A stretch of 64,000 nucleotides of DNA from Pleomorphomonas sp. NRK KF1 (GCF_023721755.1 NZ_JAMDLH010000005.1:124001-188000); one strand, 5' to 3'; shown: positions 1 to 9,169, numbered from the stretch's first letter. Made by a program: numbers and translations. Notes: generated from the sequence alone by a model not told the origin.

Positions 1-1408
1 GGCCTGGAACGCCGCCTGCGTCGGTCAGGCCGAGTTGCTCGCCTCGCTTTCGGATGCCCGCATGGCCGAGCGTGCCGCCGACATGTGCGATATCGCGGCA
101 CAAGTACTGGCCGCGCTGGCCGGCCGCTCGGGCATTTCCGGCCTGTCGGCGCTGCCGGCCGGCTCCATCGTGCTCGCCGACGAGATACTGCCGTCGGAAA
201 TGGCCGGACTTGCGGTGGGTCACATCGCGGCCCTGCTGATGCGGAACGGTGGACCGACGTCGCACGCAGCGATCATCGCCGCCGGCCTCGGCATTCCCAC
301 CGTGGTCGCGCTGGGTGCCGACGCCGACCGCGTTCCCGATGGCGCCACCGTGGTGGTCGACGCCGGCCTCGGCCAGATCACCGTCTTTCCGAGCGATCAG
401 GCCCTGGACCTGGCCAACAGGCGGATCGGCGAATGGGCCGACAGCCGGGCCATCCAGCGCGCCAATGCCCATGCGGACTGCCACCTGGCCGATGGCACCC
501 GCATCGAGATCTTCGCCAATCTCGGCGAAGTGGGCGAAGGCGCACTGGCCGTCAGCGAGGGCGCCGAGGGCTGCGGCCTGCTGCGAACCGAGTTCCTGTT
601 CCAGAAGCGCTCCTCGGCGCCAAGCGAGGATGAACAGCTCGCCCAGTATCAGGCCATAGCCGACGAGCTCGGCAGCCGCCCCCTGATCATCCGAACCCTC
701 GACGTCGGCGGGGACAAGCCGCTCGCCTATCTCCCGCTGCCGAAGGAGGACAACCCGTTCCTTGGCCTGCGCGGCGTACGGGTATCCCTCGTCCAGCCGG
801 ACCTCTTGCGCACGCAGGTGCGCGCCATCCTCAGGGTCAAGCCTTATGGCGTCGCCCGCATCATGGTGCCGATGGTCGCATCGGTCGCGGAGATGATCGC
901 CGTTCGTGCCATCGTCGATGAGGAAAGACAGGCCCTTGGCCGCGCAGAACCGATCGAGGTCGGCGCCATGATCGAGATTCCGGCTGCCGCCGTCGCCGCG
1001 GCGCAGCTCGCCGAGGTCTGCGACTTCTTCTCGGTCGGCACCAACGATCTCACGCAATATGCGCTTGCCATGGATCGCGGCAATCCCACGGTCGCGCCCG
1101 GCATCGATGCCCTGCATCCCGGCGTGCTCGGCCTGATAAGGCTCGCTGCCGAAGGGGCGACGAAACGCGGGCGCCTTCTGGCGGTATGCGGCGGCGCGGC
1201 GTCCGACCCGGTCTCGGCGCCGATCCTGGTCGGGCTCGGCGTGCGCGAACTCTCCGTCGCCCCGGCTGCCATTCCCGAGATCAAGGCAACCCTGTCGGCA
1301 CTAACCTTGTCAAGGTGCGAGGCGGTCGCGGCCGCGGCGCTCCGAGCGACCGGAGCCGATGAGGTGAGAGCAATGGCCGCTATGAACTCCCCCGGCCAGC
1401 CGGACTAG
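1..1408 (+). CDS. PEP-protein phosphotransferase (Enzyme I type), C-terminal part, 5' truncated by window
   Basis: The frame is open from base 2, so the true start lies upstream of the window. The visible 469 residues hold the phosphohistidine swivel motif GGPTSHAAIIA, followed by a PEP-binding TIM barrel with VGTNDLTQYALAMDRG (second PEP-utiliser signature) and a C-terminal catalytic cysteine in AVCGGAASDP. In the family this part takes phosphate from PEP and passes it through the swivel His to HPr or an HPr-like domain. The usual CGEMAxD context is altered to CGGAASD. Whether this is stand-alone PtsI, PtsP, or a fusion such as FruB/DhaM type depends on the missing N-terminus. The gene converges on the next gene with only 7 bases between stop codons, so there is no room for a terminator. 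Confidence 0.9.
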   Translation, partial: AWNAACVGQAELLASLSDARMAERAADMCDIAAQVLAALAGRSGISGLSALPAGSIVLADEILPSEMAGLAVGHIAALLMRNGGPTSHAAIIAAGLGIPTVVALGADADRVPDGATVVVDAGLGQITVFPSDQALDLANRRIGEWADSRAIQRANAHADCHLADGTRIEIFANLGEVGEGALAVSEGAEGCGLLRTEFLFQKRSSAPSEDEQLAQYQAIADELGSRPLIIRTLDVGGDKPLAYLPLPKEDNPFLGLRGVRVSLVQPDLLRTQVRAILRVKPYGVARIMVPMVASVAEMIAVRAIVDEERQALGRAEPIEVGAMIEIPAAAVAAAQLAEVCDFFSVGTNDLTQYALAMDRGNPTVAPGIDALHPGVLGLIRLAAEGATKRGRLLAVCGGAASDPVSAPILVGLGVRELSVAPAAIPEIKATLSALTLSRCEAVAAAALRATGADEVRAMAAMNSPGQPD

Positions 1409-1415
1409 CCTTGCC

Positions 1416-2708
1416 CTACCTGTCGGGATCCATGGCGTCGAGGAAGGTGGTCATGTCGTCCTCGCCGCCATCAGGCGCACTGCCGACCATGACGGCGACG
1501 GCAAAGGCGATGGCGGAGGAAGTCTCGGTGTGGGTCGCTGCGCCGGCCCGCAGGTTCATCACCAGCGTCGGGCAAAGGAACAGCGCGAGGCGGATGGCCT
1601 CTCGCCAGTCGGCCGGTAGCAAGCCGCGCGCCTTGAGGGTGGCGAGCAGCGGCCTCCAGACCAGCTCGGCCTTGGCCGCAAGCAACGTCCGCCGCAAATC
1701 GGTCAATGCCCAGTCGGTATCTATCGACAGCATCCCCTCGCCAAGCCTGACCGACGCTGAGAACCGCCGCGTCGCCTCGGCCGGATCGTAGAGCCAGAGC
1801 GGGTGAGCGAACACGTTGTGAAAGGTCGCCTTTGCCTCGGCCATCAGGGACGGCACATGTTCGCCGGCAAAGGCCGGATCGTAGAAGCTGAGCGTCGGCC
1901 CCTCGCCGTACCAGACGTTGGCGTTGTGTGCGTCGCCATGCGCCACCACGCCGCCGGCATCGGCGAGCAGTTCCGGCTTTAACCGAGCCCTCGCCGCGGC
2001 AAACAGTTCGCCGACCGTTTGGCGATAGGCGCGTCCGTTGATCACGAGACGGCGCGCCGCGAAATCGGCCCACGCAAGTTCGAGGCCCGGCAGGCGCACC
2101 GTCTGGCCGAGGTAGAAGCTCGCCAAGCGGCCACCGGGAAAGCGCCGCCCCGGCATGTCGACGAGGCGATCGTGAAACAGGCGATGGATCGGTTCGGCCG
2201 CCGCTTCGGCGGGCGTCAGCGGATGCAGACTGTCGAGATAAACGCGGGCGATCGCCGCATCGAGGCCACGCTCGGCAGTGACGGCATCCGCTTCGCCCGT
2301 CAGGTCCCGACGCCCGTCGAGCGCAGCGACATCGAGCGCCCTGAGCACGTCGGAGAAGCGCGGATCGGACCGGCGGCGATAGACCAGCACCTGCTCGCCC
2401 GGCAAGTTGGAGACGAACACCGGCATGTCCACCGGCAGGCCGGCACGAGCCAGGATGTCGGCGCGATAATACTCGCCTGTCATCGCCTCCTCGCCATCTT
2501 CCTGATGGAACTTGAAGAAATAGTCGGCGCCATCCGCCGAGAAGAAGCCGTTCAGCGAATTAAGGCTGTACTGGTCGCGATTGATGGCGACACCTTCGGC
2601 CACAAGACCGAACAGATCGGCGAAAAGCGCCGTCAGCGCAGCGGTCGCCGCGCCCTCGTCGGTGGAGGCTAGGCGACGGATCTCGGCAGTGCGGCTCGGT
2701 GCGATCAT
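1416..2708 (-). CDS. APH-fold small-molecule kinase (aminoglycoside phosphotransferase family)
   Basis: A 430-residue protein. The catalytic loop HGDAHNANVWY (HGDxHxxN) and a downstream metal-binding Asp in LSFYDPAFAGE mark it as an APH/choline-kinase-fold phosphotransferase. The ATG overlaps the stop of the upstream dehydrogenase gene (ATGA at 2705-2708), so it is probably translationally coupled and is the last gene of the minus-strand operon. In that setting it more likely phosphorylates a catabolic intermediate than an antibiotic; this is inference. The C-terminal ~100 residues are helical with hydrophobic stretches and I recognise no extra domain there. Substrate unknown. An open frame extends upstream of the chosen start but runs antisense to the neighbouring gene and is ignored. 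Confidence 0.8.
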   Translation of the reverse strand: MIAPSRTAEIRRLASTDEGAATAALTALFADLFGLVAEGVAINRDQYSLNSLNGFFSADGADYFFKFHQEDGEEAMTGEYYRADILARAGLPVDMPVFVSNLPGEQVLVYRRRSDPRFSDVLRALDVAALDGRRDLTGEADAVTAERGLDAAIARVYLDSLHPLTPAEAAAEPIHRLFHDRLVDMPGRRFPGGRLASFYLGQTVRLPGLELAWADFAARRLVINGRAYRQTVGELFAAARARLKPELLADAGGVVAHGDAHNANVWYGEGPTLSFYDPAFAGEHVPSLMAEAKATFHNVFAHPLWLYDPAEATRRFSASVRLGEGMLSIDTDWALTDLRRTLLAAKAELVWRPLLATLKARGLLPADWREAIRLALFLCPTLVMNLRAGAATHTETSSAIAFAVAVMVGSAPDGGEDDMTTFLDAMDPDR

Positions 2709-3721
2709 ACCGTCCCCGGCTTGATGATGGTCTTGAGACCGACCGAACGACCGGCCAGAAGACGCTCGTAAGCAGCCGGCACGTCGGCGAGATGGATGGT
2801 CTCGTCGATCAGAGCCAACAGGCGGCTTTCCAGCTTCGGCATCAGGGCCACAGCCTCCGGCAACTCGGTGGTAAAGGCATGGCAGCCAGCAAGAGCGATT
2901 TCCCGCTCCACCAGCCTCACAGGGTCGACGGCAAGGCTGCCGTGGCCGATGCCGACCAGAGCCAGCGTTCCGCCCGGCGAAACGAGATCGAGAAGCCCAT
3001 CGATAACTGCAGGGCTCCCGGTCGCATCGAGCACCGCCAGCAAAGAGGCACCGCCAAGCGCTGCCGAAACGGCATCGGCTGTGAGATCGACGACACGGGC
3101 TCCTGTCACCTCGGCCACGCGCGCCGCCCGGTCGGCATTGCGGTCGGCCACCAGCAACGGTCCGTCGTTCCGTTCGGCAAGGACGAGCGCGGCGAGACCG
3201 CCGATCGGCCCGCAACCAGCAATCAGCACCGGCGAACCAGCAGGCACGGCCAAGCGCTTCACCGCATGCAGCGCCACTGCCAATGGCTCGGCCATGGCGA
3301 GCGCGGCCGCCTCGACCTCGGCCGGCGCCTTGACCAGCAAGGTGGCAGGCAACACCACTTCCTCGGCAAAGCCGCCGTCGCAGGCCTCACCGACGAAGCC
3401 GAGCTTCTCGCAGACATTCGGCCGGCCGCCACGGCAAGCCGCGCAGACGCCGCAGGTGACGCGCGAATCCGCAACCACCGCATCGCCGACCGATAGGCCG
3501 ACGACGCCCTCGCCCAGCACCCGCACCGTGCCGGCGAACTCATGGCCGGCCACCGACGGCGACCGGCTGATCCAGGGGCCGGTGCGGAAGTTGTGAAGGT
3601 CCGAGCCGCAGATGCCGGCGGCCGTCACGGCAATCCGAACCTCTTCGGACTTGGGAGCCGGAGGCGGCGCGATGTCTTCGACCCTCAGGTCGCCTGCTGC
3701 ATAAAGGCGGACGGCCTTCAT
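2705..3721 (-). CDS. Zinc-dependent medium-chain alcohol/polyol dehydrogenase
   Basis: A 338-residue MDR-superfamily oxidoreductase. The catalytic zinc site is visible as GICGSD (Cys) and GHEFAG (His-Glu). The structural zinc lobe is the four-Cys cluster in CGVCAACRGGRPNVC. The nucleotide-binding turn is GCGPIGGLAALV, so NAD(P) is the cofactor. It resembles sorbitol, L-idonate, galactitol-1-phosphate and threonine dehydrogenases, and sequence alone does not pick among these. A GTG at 3724 abuts the upstream stop. The ATG at 3721 is preferred because AAGGG in the end of the upstream gene sits at normal spacing from it. It lies in an operon with a HisD-like and an SDR dehydrogenase, suggesting successive or stereospecific oxidations of one polyol-type substrate. 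Confidence 0.85.
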   Translation of the reverse strand: MKAVRLYAAGDLRVEDIAPPPAPKSEEVRIAVTAAGICGSDLHNFRTGPWISRSPSVAGHEFAGTVRVLGEGVVGLSVGDAVVADSRVTCGVCAACRGGRPNVCEKLGFVGEACDGGFAEEVVLPATLLVKAPAEVEAAALAMAEPLAVALHAVKRLAVPAGSPVLIAGCGPIGGLAALVLAERNDGPLLVADRNADRAARVAEVTGARVVDLTADAVSAALGGASLLAVLDATGSPAVIDGLLDLVSPGGTLALVGIGHGSLAVDPVRLVEREIALAGCHAFTTELPEAVALMPKLESRLLALIDETIHLADVPAAYERLLAGRSVGLKTIIKPGTV

Positions 3722-3724
3722 CAC

Positions 3725-5047
3725 TCAGCCCTTGAGATAGGCGTCGCGCACCGACGACACCGCCTGTTCGTGCGAGGAGAAGCCCTCGTAGCGCGCCAGG
3801 ACACGGGCGGTGTGGGCGAGTTCCGGATAGGCCCCAGCCGTCACGTAGCCGATCGACGCGCGCTTGACGAAGTCGAACACCGACAGCGGCCCCCAGGTGC
3901 GCGCCCAGCGGCTGGTCGGCAGCACGGCGTTGGGGCCGAGGCCGAAGTTGGCGATAGACACCGGCGTATACGGCCCCATCAGGATCTCCGCCGCCTCGGT
4001 GATCTTGCCGAGATGGGCGTAGGGGTCGGTGGACAGGATCTCGAGGTGCTCCGGCGCATAGGCGTTAACGAAGGCATGGCTCTCCTCGACCGACGAGGTC
4101 AGGATGATACCGCCGAAGGCACCACCGAGCACCTTCTTGGAGAACTCGACCCGCTGCGGCGTCATGCGCGCCCAGTGCTCGGGCAGAGCGGCCAGCGCCT
4201 CCTCGGCGACCCGGCGCGAGTGGGTGACGATATAGGCCGACGAATCCGGTCCATGCTCGGCCTCGATCAGCACGTCGAGGGCGGCGAGACCGCCATGCAC
4301 GGTGTCGTCGGCGAAGATGATCGCCTCCGACGGGCCGGCGGGCAGGCCGGCATCGATGACGCCCGACAACAGGCGCTTGGCCGCCACCACCCACGGGCTG
4401 CCGGGGCCGACGATCTTCAGCGCCGGCTTCACCGTCTCAGTGCCGAAGGCGACGGCCGCCACGGCCTGCGCGCCGCCAACCTTGTAGACCGTCTCCACAC
4501 CGGCGAGGCGGGCGGCAACCAGCGTTGCCGCATCGACCGAGCCATCCGGCGTCGGCGGGGTGACGATGGCGAGATCCGGCACACCGGCGACCACGGCCGG
4601 CACCGCCGTCATCATGGTCACCGACGGGAAGGCGCCCTTGCCGCGCGGAATGTAGAGCGCCACCGACTTGATGGGCGTCACCCGGTCACCGGCGAAGGCG
4701 CCGGGACGGATCTCCTTCAGCCACATCGCCTCGGGCTTCTGCTCCTCATGGAAGCGACGGATGTTCTCGATACCATAGCGGATCGCCTCCACCACCTCCG
4801 GCTCCACCGCCTTGAAGGCGGCGTCGAACTCGGCCTCGGTCGCCTTCAGTGCGCCGGGCTTGACCTCCGCCTTGTCGAGCTCGCGGGCGAAGCGATGAAG
4901 CGCCGCGTCACCTTCGGTCTTCACCGCCTCGATGATCGGACCGACCTTGTCGAGGAAGAAGGTGAGGTCGGTTTCCGAGCGCTTGAGCAGGGCGGCGCGG
5001 CCCGCTTCGTCGAGCTTGGCAAAGTCGTGGAAGGAAACGTCGGTCAT
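3725..5047 (-). CDS. Histidinol-dehydrogenase-family paralogue (HpsN-like?), altered metal site
   Basis: A 440-residue protein, full length for the HisD family, with PRGKGAFPS, GGAQAVAAVAFGT, AGPSEAII and APEHLE (catalytic Glu-His at 333-334, equal to E. coli HisD E326/H327). By eye alignment, the four zinc ligands Q259, H262, D360, H419 become E262, H265, N367, H426, and substrate-contact H367 becomes Ala374. It sits in an ABC-transporter/dehydrogenase operon with no his genes. It is therefore probably a catabolic oxidase of a primary alcohol, oxidising alcohol to acid in two NAD-dependent steps as HisD does. The named precedent for a non-histidine HisD relative is sulfopropanediol 3-dehydrogenase HpsN. 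Automatic annotation as HisD would be misleading. Confidence 0.88.
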   Translation of the reverse strand: MTDVSFHDFAKLDEAGRAALLKRSETDLTFFLDKVGPIIEAVKTEGDAALHRFARELDKAEVKPGALKATEAEFDAAFKAVEPEVVEAIRYGIENIRRFHEEQKPEAMWLKEIRPGAFAGDRVTPIKSVALYIPRGKGAFPSVTMMTAVPAVVAGVPDLAIVTPPTPDGSVDAATLVAARLAGVETVYKVGGAQAVAAVAFGTETVKPALKIVGPGSPWVVAAKRLLSGVIDAGLPAGPSEAIIFADDTVHGGLAALDVLIEAEHGPDSSAYIVTHSRRVAEEALAALPEHWARMTPQRVEFSKKVLGGAFGGIILTSSVEESHAFVNAYAPEHLEILSTDPYAHLGKITEAAEILMGPYTPVSIANFGLGPNAVLPTSRWARTWGPLSVFDFVKRASIGYVTAGAYPELAHTARVLARYEGFSSHEQAVSSVRDAYLKG

Positions 5048-5084
5048 GGGTGCGGTCCTCGAACGGCGGGCGCTTTTCGCGCCT

Positions 5085-5885
5085 TCATTTGGATTTCAGG
5101 AAAATGTCCAGCCCGACCAGCCAGTCGAGCAGCGCGATGGCGATGGCGGCGACGGCAATGAACACCACGGATATGGCGGCGAGATCGGGCGTGATGATCG
5201 AGCGGATGGAATTGTAGATCTGAACCGGCAGCGTGACGATGCGCGCGTCGACGAGCAGCAGCGACACCAGGAACTCGTTGAGCGCCAGGATGAACATCAG
5301 GAGCGCGCCGGTGATGATGCCGGGAGTCACGGCGGGAACGGTCACCGCCAGGAAGGTCGATAGCGGCGGCGCGCCGCAGTTGGCGGCGGCAAGTTCGAGA
5401 TCCGGATCGAGGCCAGCGGCGCTGGCCGTCACCGCCCAGATCATGAATGGCAGATTGATCACCGCACAGGCGATCCCCACAGGCCACAGTTGGCCGAGCA
5501 GCCCCCACTTGCCGAAGATCAGCATCAGGCCGATGCCGGAGCCGATCAGCGGCACGGTGAACGGCAACAGCAGGTAGATTTGAACGCCCGCAGCGAAACG
5601 CACGCGATATTTCGCCAAGGCAATGCCGGCCAGCGTTCCCGTGGGGATGGAGATCGCCGTGCAGATGGTGGCGACGATCGCCGAACGGAAAAAGGCGTCG
5701 CGCAAATCGGTAGCGCCGGCAATCGCCGCATACCACTTGAGCGACAACCCCTCGGGCGGAAAGGTGATCATGTTGCCGGCGGTGAAGGACGCGCCGAGAA
5801 CGACGAGCGTTGGCGCCGACAGCATCACCAGCGCGGCGATAACGAAGCCCCAGAGGGTCACGGCCTTGGATCGGTCGCCCTTCAC
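5085..5885 (-). CDS. ABC transporter permease, PotC type
   Basis: A 266-residue integral membrane protein with about six hydrophobic segments. The binding-protein-dependent permease EAA loop is at about residues 165-185 (ELAAANCGAPPLSTFLAV). The overall pattern is that of PotC/YdcV-type permeases for polyamines and similar cations. The start is GTG at 5885, overlapping the stop of the partner permease (GTGA). GGGGAGG lies 5 bases upstream of it, a strong ribosome-binding site. It pairs with the permease at 5882-6823, the ATPase at 8051-9169 and the binding protein at 6897-8009 to form one importer. The 37 bases before the HisD-like gene contain no obvious terminator, so that gene should be co-transcribed. 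Confidence 0.87.
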   Translation of the reverse strand: MKGDRSKAVTLWGFVIAALVMLSAPTLVVLGASFTAGNMITFPPEGLSLKWYAAIAGATDLRDAFFRSAIVATICTAISIPTGTLAGIALAKYRVRFAAGVQIYLLLPFTVPLIGSGIGLMLIFGKWGLLGQLWPVGIACAVINLPFMIWAVTASAAGLDPDLELAAANCGAPPLSTFLAVTVPAVTPGIITGALLMFILALNEFLVSLLLVDARIVTLPVQIYNSIRSIITPDLAAISVVFIAVAAIAIALLDWLVGLDIFLKSK

Positions 5886-6823
5886 TTCGACCTCCCCATG
5901 GCCAGCGTCCCGGCTCCGAACAAGGCGAACACAACGCCGACCATGATCGAGCCGACGGCGACCAGCAGCAGCGCCAGCGTCGCCCCCATGCCCTGATCCG
6001 AGGTCCGGAAGAACTGGTCGTAGATGGCGTTGGCGATGAAGTCCTGCGAGCCACCGCCGAGAATGGCAGGAATGGCGAAATCGGTGAGCGACAGCGTCAT
6101 CACCACCAGCCCGGCGCCGATGAAACCGGGCTTGGCAAGCGGCAGCACGACGTGGATGAAGGTCCTCACCCAGTTGGCGCCCAGCGAACCGGCCGCCGAC
6201 TCCATTTCTTCGGGAATGGCGGTGAGCGCCGGCGCCAACATCAGCACGGCAAACGGCAGCATGTACTGCACGAGGCCGAACAGCACGGCCGGATAGTTGT
6301 AGAGAAGCCGGATCGGCGCCACCCCGACAAGGCCAAGCGCCTCGTTGACCATGCCTTGCGAGCCCAGGATGATCAGCCAGCCATAGGCGCGCACCACCTG
6401 CCCGATGAAGAAGGGCAGGAACAGGGCGATCAGCAGGAACTTGCGCAGGGCCGCCGAGCGCGTCCGCACCATGACGTAGGAGTAGGGAAAGGCGAAGACG
6501 AGCGTGATCACCGTGACGATCAGCGAGCCGATCAGGCTGCGGCTCGCCACCGTGAAGAACAGCTTCTCAGTGAAGGCGCGATCGTAGTTCGCCAGCGAGT
6601 AATCATCTGATGGCAGGAAGGTCGCGGTGTCCAGCGTCCGGAACGAACCGTCGGCCATGTCCCAGAGGCCGAGCACCAGAAGCCCCACCAATACGACGGC
6701 CGGCATCAGCATCAGCCAGGGCACGGCAGCCGAGAAACTGCGCGGCCAGACGGCGGCAGCGACAGCCTCCACGGCATCCATCAGGCGCCAGGACAGGGGA
6801 TAGGAGGTACGGCTCGGACGCAT
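5882..6823 (-). CDS. ABC transporter permease, PotB type
   Basis: A 313-residue membrane protein with an N-terminal hydrophobic anchor (PWLMLMPAVVLVGLLVLGLW), a large periplasmic loop and a core of permease helices. The EAA loop is EMESAAGSLGANWVRTFIHV. This is the usual architecture of PotB/YdcU-type subunits that take the first permease place in polyamine-type importers. The ATG at 6823 was chosen over an upstream in-frame start because residues before it are not hydrophobic or conserved-looking. It lies 73 bases downstream of the substrate-binding protein gene. Its stop overlaps the GTG of the second permease gene, so the two subunits are probably translated in a fixed ratio. Confidence 0.87.
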   Translation of the reverse strand: MRPSRTSYPLSWRLMDAVEAVAAAVWPRSFSAAVPWLMLMPAVVLVGLLVLGLWDMADGSFRTLDTATFLPSDDYSLANYDRAFTEKLFFTVASRSLIGSLIVTVITLVFAFPYSYVMVRTRSAALRKFLLIALFLPFFIGQVVRAYGWLIILGSQGMVNEALGLVGVAPIRLLYNYPAVLFGLVQYMLPFAVLMLAPALTAIPEEMESAAGSLGANWVRTFIHVVLPLAKPGFIGAGLVVMTLSLTDFAIPAILGGGSQDFIANAIYDQFFRTSDQGMGATLALLLVAVGSIMVGVVFALFGAGTLAMGRSK

Positions 6824-6896
6824 CGTTCGGTCTGGTCTTCCTGAAAGGCGGTCCGCCACTCCGAAAGCGACGGACCTTGCGAAAACGGAGCCTGGA

Positions 6897-8009
6897 TCAG
6901 CCCTGCATGATTTCCTTGAACTTGCCGAACCACTCGCTCTCATGCTCGACCTGCACCTTGGAGGAGATGCGGATCAGCTTCTTGAAATCGGCTTCCGTGG
7001 TCGGATAGGACGGATCGCCAACAAGATCGGCCGGCGGATTGACGCCCGGCACCACCCCCGGCAGGCCGAGCCCGTCGAGCCAGACTTGCTGCGCATCCTT
7101 GGTGATGGCGAAGTTGATGTATTGCTTGGCCCAGTAGAGCTCGTTCTCCGGCAGCCCCTTCGGGATCCACAGGCCATCGGTATCGTACTTGGCGCCCTCT
7201 TCGGGAACGGTCCAGGCGATGTCGACGCCGTTCGCCTTGGCTTCGCGGGCATTGGTCGAGATGGTGCAGGCCGCGTCGATCTCGCCCTTCTGGAACCAGG
7301 CGGTGAAGTCCGGATCCTCGCCGAGCAGCGGCTCTTGCTCCTTGATCTTGGCGATGAAGTCCCAAGCCGCCTGCATGTTGTCCGGGATGTCCTCAAGCTT
7401 GCCGCCGCCGGCCACCTGGGCCGGGAAGTGGAAGCCGATGCCGTCGTTGTAGAGCGCGATGCGCCCCTTCAGCTTGGGATCGAGCAGATCCTTCCACGAC
7501 TTCGGCGCGCCATCGGGGAAGGCGCTCGGCCGATAAGCCAGCACGTAGACGTAGCCGTAGGTGTTGACGATCGGATAGCCGTCGAGGCCGACCGGCTTGG
7601 CAAGCTCCGTCACGTTGGCAAGGTTGGACAGATCGGAGAGATCTTCCGTCACGCCACGCAAGGCCGACTTGGTGGCGTTGGTCGTCGTGTCCCAGTTGAT
7701 GTGGATCGGCGGCACGCGCTTCTGCGCCACGGCGGCCCACACCTTGGGCTGGATTTCATTGTCTTCGGTCAGGTCGTGACGAACGGCGATGCCGGTCGCC
7801 TCGGTGAAGGGATCGGAAACGCCCTTCTTGAGGCTGTCGACCCAGGAGCCGCCCCAGGCGCGGACGATGATCTCCTTGGGCTTTTCCGGTTCGGCGGCGA
7901 AGGCGCGGCCGAACGGCATGCCGACGAGGCCGGCGGCACCGGCAAGGCCGACGCCCTGCAGGAAACGGCGACGGCCGAGATTGAGGAAGGGCTTGGACGG
8001 TCCAGTCAT
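6897..8009 (-). CDS. Periplasmic substrate-binding protein, PotD/PotF-like, Tat-type signal
   Basis: A 370-residue extracellular solute-binding protein. The N-terminus carries a twin-arginine signal (GRRRFLQGVGLAGAAG, cleavage near FAAE at about residue 39), implying export already folded. The mature protein begins with IIVRAWGGSW and has PotD-like features: INWDTTTNATKS, SWKDLLDPKLKGRIALY and a C-terminal DTDGLWIPKG segment. In the family these proteins bind polyamines, opines, amino-sugars and similar compounds. The ligand here is not readable from sequence. It lies between the ATPase and the first permease gene, the normal order of such importers. Confidence 0.87.
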   Translation of the reverse strand: MTGPSKPFLNLGRRRFLQGVGLAGAAGLVGMPFGRAFAAEPEKPKEIIVRAWGGSWVDSLKKGVSDPFTEATGIAVRHDLTEDNEIQPKVWAAVAQKRVPPIHINWDTTTNATKSALRGVTEDLSDLSNLANVTELAKPVGLDGYPIVNTYGYVYVLAYRPSAFPDGAPKSWKDLLDPKLKGRIALYNDGIGFHFPAQVAGGGKLEDIPDNMQAAWDFIAKIKEQEPLLGEDPDFTAWFQKGEIDAACTISTNAREAKANGVDIAWTVPEEGAKYDTDGLWIPKGLPENELYWAKQYINFAITKDAQQVWLDGLGLPGVVPGVNPPADLVGDPSYPTTEADFKKLIRISSKVQVEHESEWFGKFKEIMQG

Positions 8010-8050
8010 TGTCGTTCTCCTCTGGCTTTGCTTTCTTGGTGCTGGTCTGC

Positions 8051-9169
8051 TCAATCCCCGAAGACCAGTACATCCTTCACGTTCCACCCCAGCGCGACGG
8101 TCGAACCCACGTCGTGCTGGCTGTGGGTCACGGGGTCATGATCGAAGACGCGCAGCGTCGTCCCCCCGAGGTCGGGCACTGCCACCTCGTAGACGACCCG
8201 TTCGCCCTCGAAAATCGCATCGGTGACGGTTCCGCCGAACACCGTGTCGACATCGCCCAGCGTCTCACGTCCACCGCCGATCCGGATCTGCTCGGCCCTG
8301 AGGGCGCCCCGCGCCGAAACGCCGGCCGCCGGACGGAAGCCGTTGCCGGTCCGACCGGCAAGTCCGGGCCGTTCGAAGGCGATCAGGTCGCCGTCGACGC
8401 TCGCTACCACGCCGTCGATGAAGTTGGTGACGCCGATGAAGTTGGCGACGAAGGCATTCTTCGGCTGACGGTAGGTGGCTTCGGGCCGAGCCTTCTGCTG
8501 GATGCGCCCGTGGTCCATGACGATGATCTCGTCAGAAACCACCAGGGCCTCGCGCTGGTCGTGCGTCACGTTGATGGTGGTGACGTCGAGTTCGCGCTGG
8601 ATGCGACGGAACTCCAGCTGCATCTCCTCGCGAAGCTTGCGGTCAAGCGCGGCAAGCGGCTCGTCGAGCAGCAGCAGGTCCGGCTCGAAGACGAGGGCGC
8701 GGGCGATGGCGACGCGCTGCTGCTGACCGCCGGAGAGCTCGTGGATGCGGCGGTCGCCCAGTTTCCCGAGCTTGACGAGATCGAGATAGCGGTGAACGCG
8801 GTCGGGAATGGTGCGCGCGTCGAACCGGCGCATCCTCAAGGGAAAGGCGACATTCTCGGCGGCCGTCATGTGCGGAAACAGGGCGAGTTTCTGAAACACC
8901 ATGCCGATCGACCGCTTGTGCGGCGGCACGCTGCCGACGGCGAGGCCGTTGATGAACACTTCTCCCGAGGTCGGCCGGCCGAAACCCGCGATCATCCGGA
9001 GCAGCGTCGTCTTGCCCGAGCCCGACGGGCCGAGAATGGTGAGGAAACGACCCTTTTCCAGATCGAACGTGGCATCGCGCACCGCATGAACGCCGTCGAA
9101 CACCATGTTGACGTCTCGAACCGACACCGCAAATGGTGCTTCGACTGCTGTCGCCGCTATGTGCGTCAT
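8051..9169 (-). CDS. ABC transporter ATPase, PotA type
   Basis: A 372-residue importer ATPase. It has Walker A GPSGSGKTTLLR, Q-loop GMVFQKLALF, signature LSGGQQQRVAIARAL, Walker B LLLLDEPLAALD and H-loop VTHDQREAL. The C-terminal third is a TOBE-type regulatory domain, as in PotA/UgpC. The ATG at 9169 is chosen: a purine-rich stretch lies upstream and the MTHIAATA start fits family length. A 115-base gap separates it from the SDR gene upstream. An internal promoter there is possible, but no convincing pair of boxes is seen. It would power the transporter formed with the three preceding entries. Confidence 0.88.
   Translation of the reverse strand: MTHIAATAVEAPFAVSVRDVNMVFDGVHAVRDATFDLEKGRFLTILGPSGSGKTTLLRMIAGFGRPTSGEVFINGLAVGSVPPHKRSIGMVFQKLALFPHMTAAENVAFPLRMRRFDARTIPDRVHRYLDLVKLGKLGDRRIHELSGGQQQRVAIARALVFEPDLLLLDEPLAALDRKLREEMQLEFRRIQRELDVTTINVTHDQREALVVSDEIIVMDHGRIQQKARPEATYRQPKNAFVANFIGVTNFIDGVVASVDGDLIAFERPGLAGRTGNGFRPAAGVSARGALRAEQIRIGGGRETLGDVDTVFGGTVTDAIFEGERVVYEVAVPDLGGTTLRVFDHDPVTHSQHDVGSTVALGWNVKDVLVFGD

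Noticed and set aside
3725-5047. Simple annotation as histidine-biosynthesis hisD
   Set aside because: Two zinc ligands and a substrate contact appear replaced, and the operon is catabolic; kept as a HisD-family paralogue.
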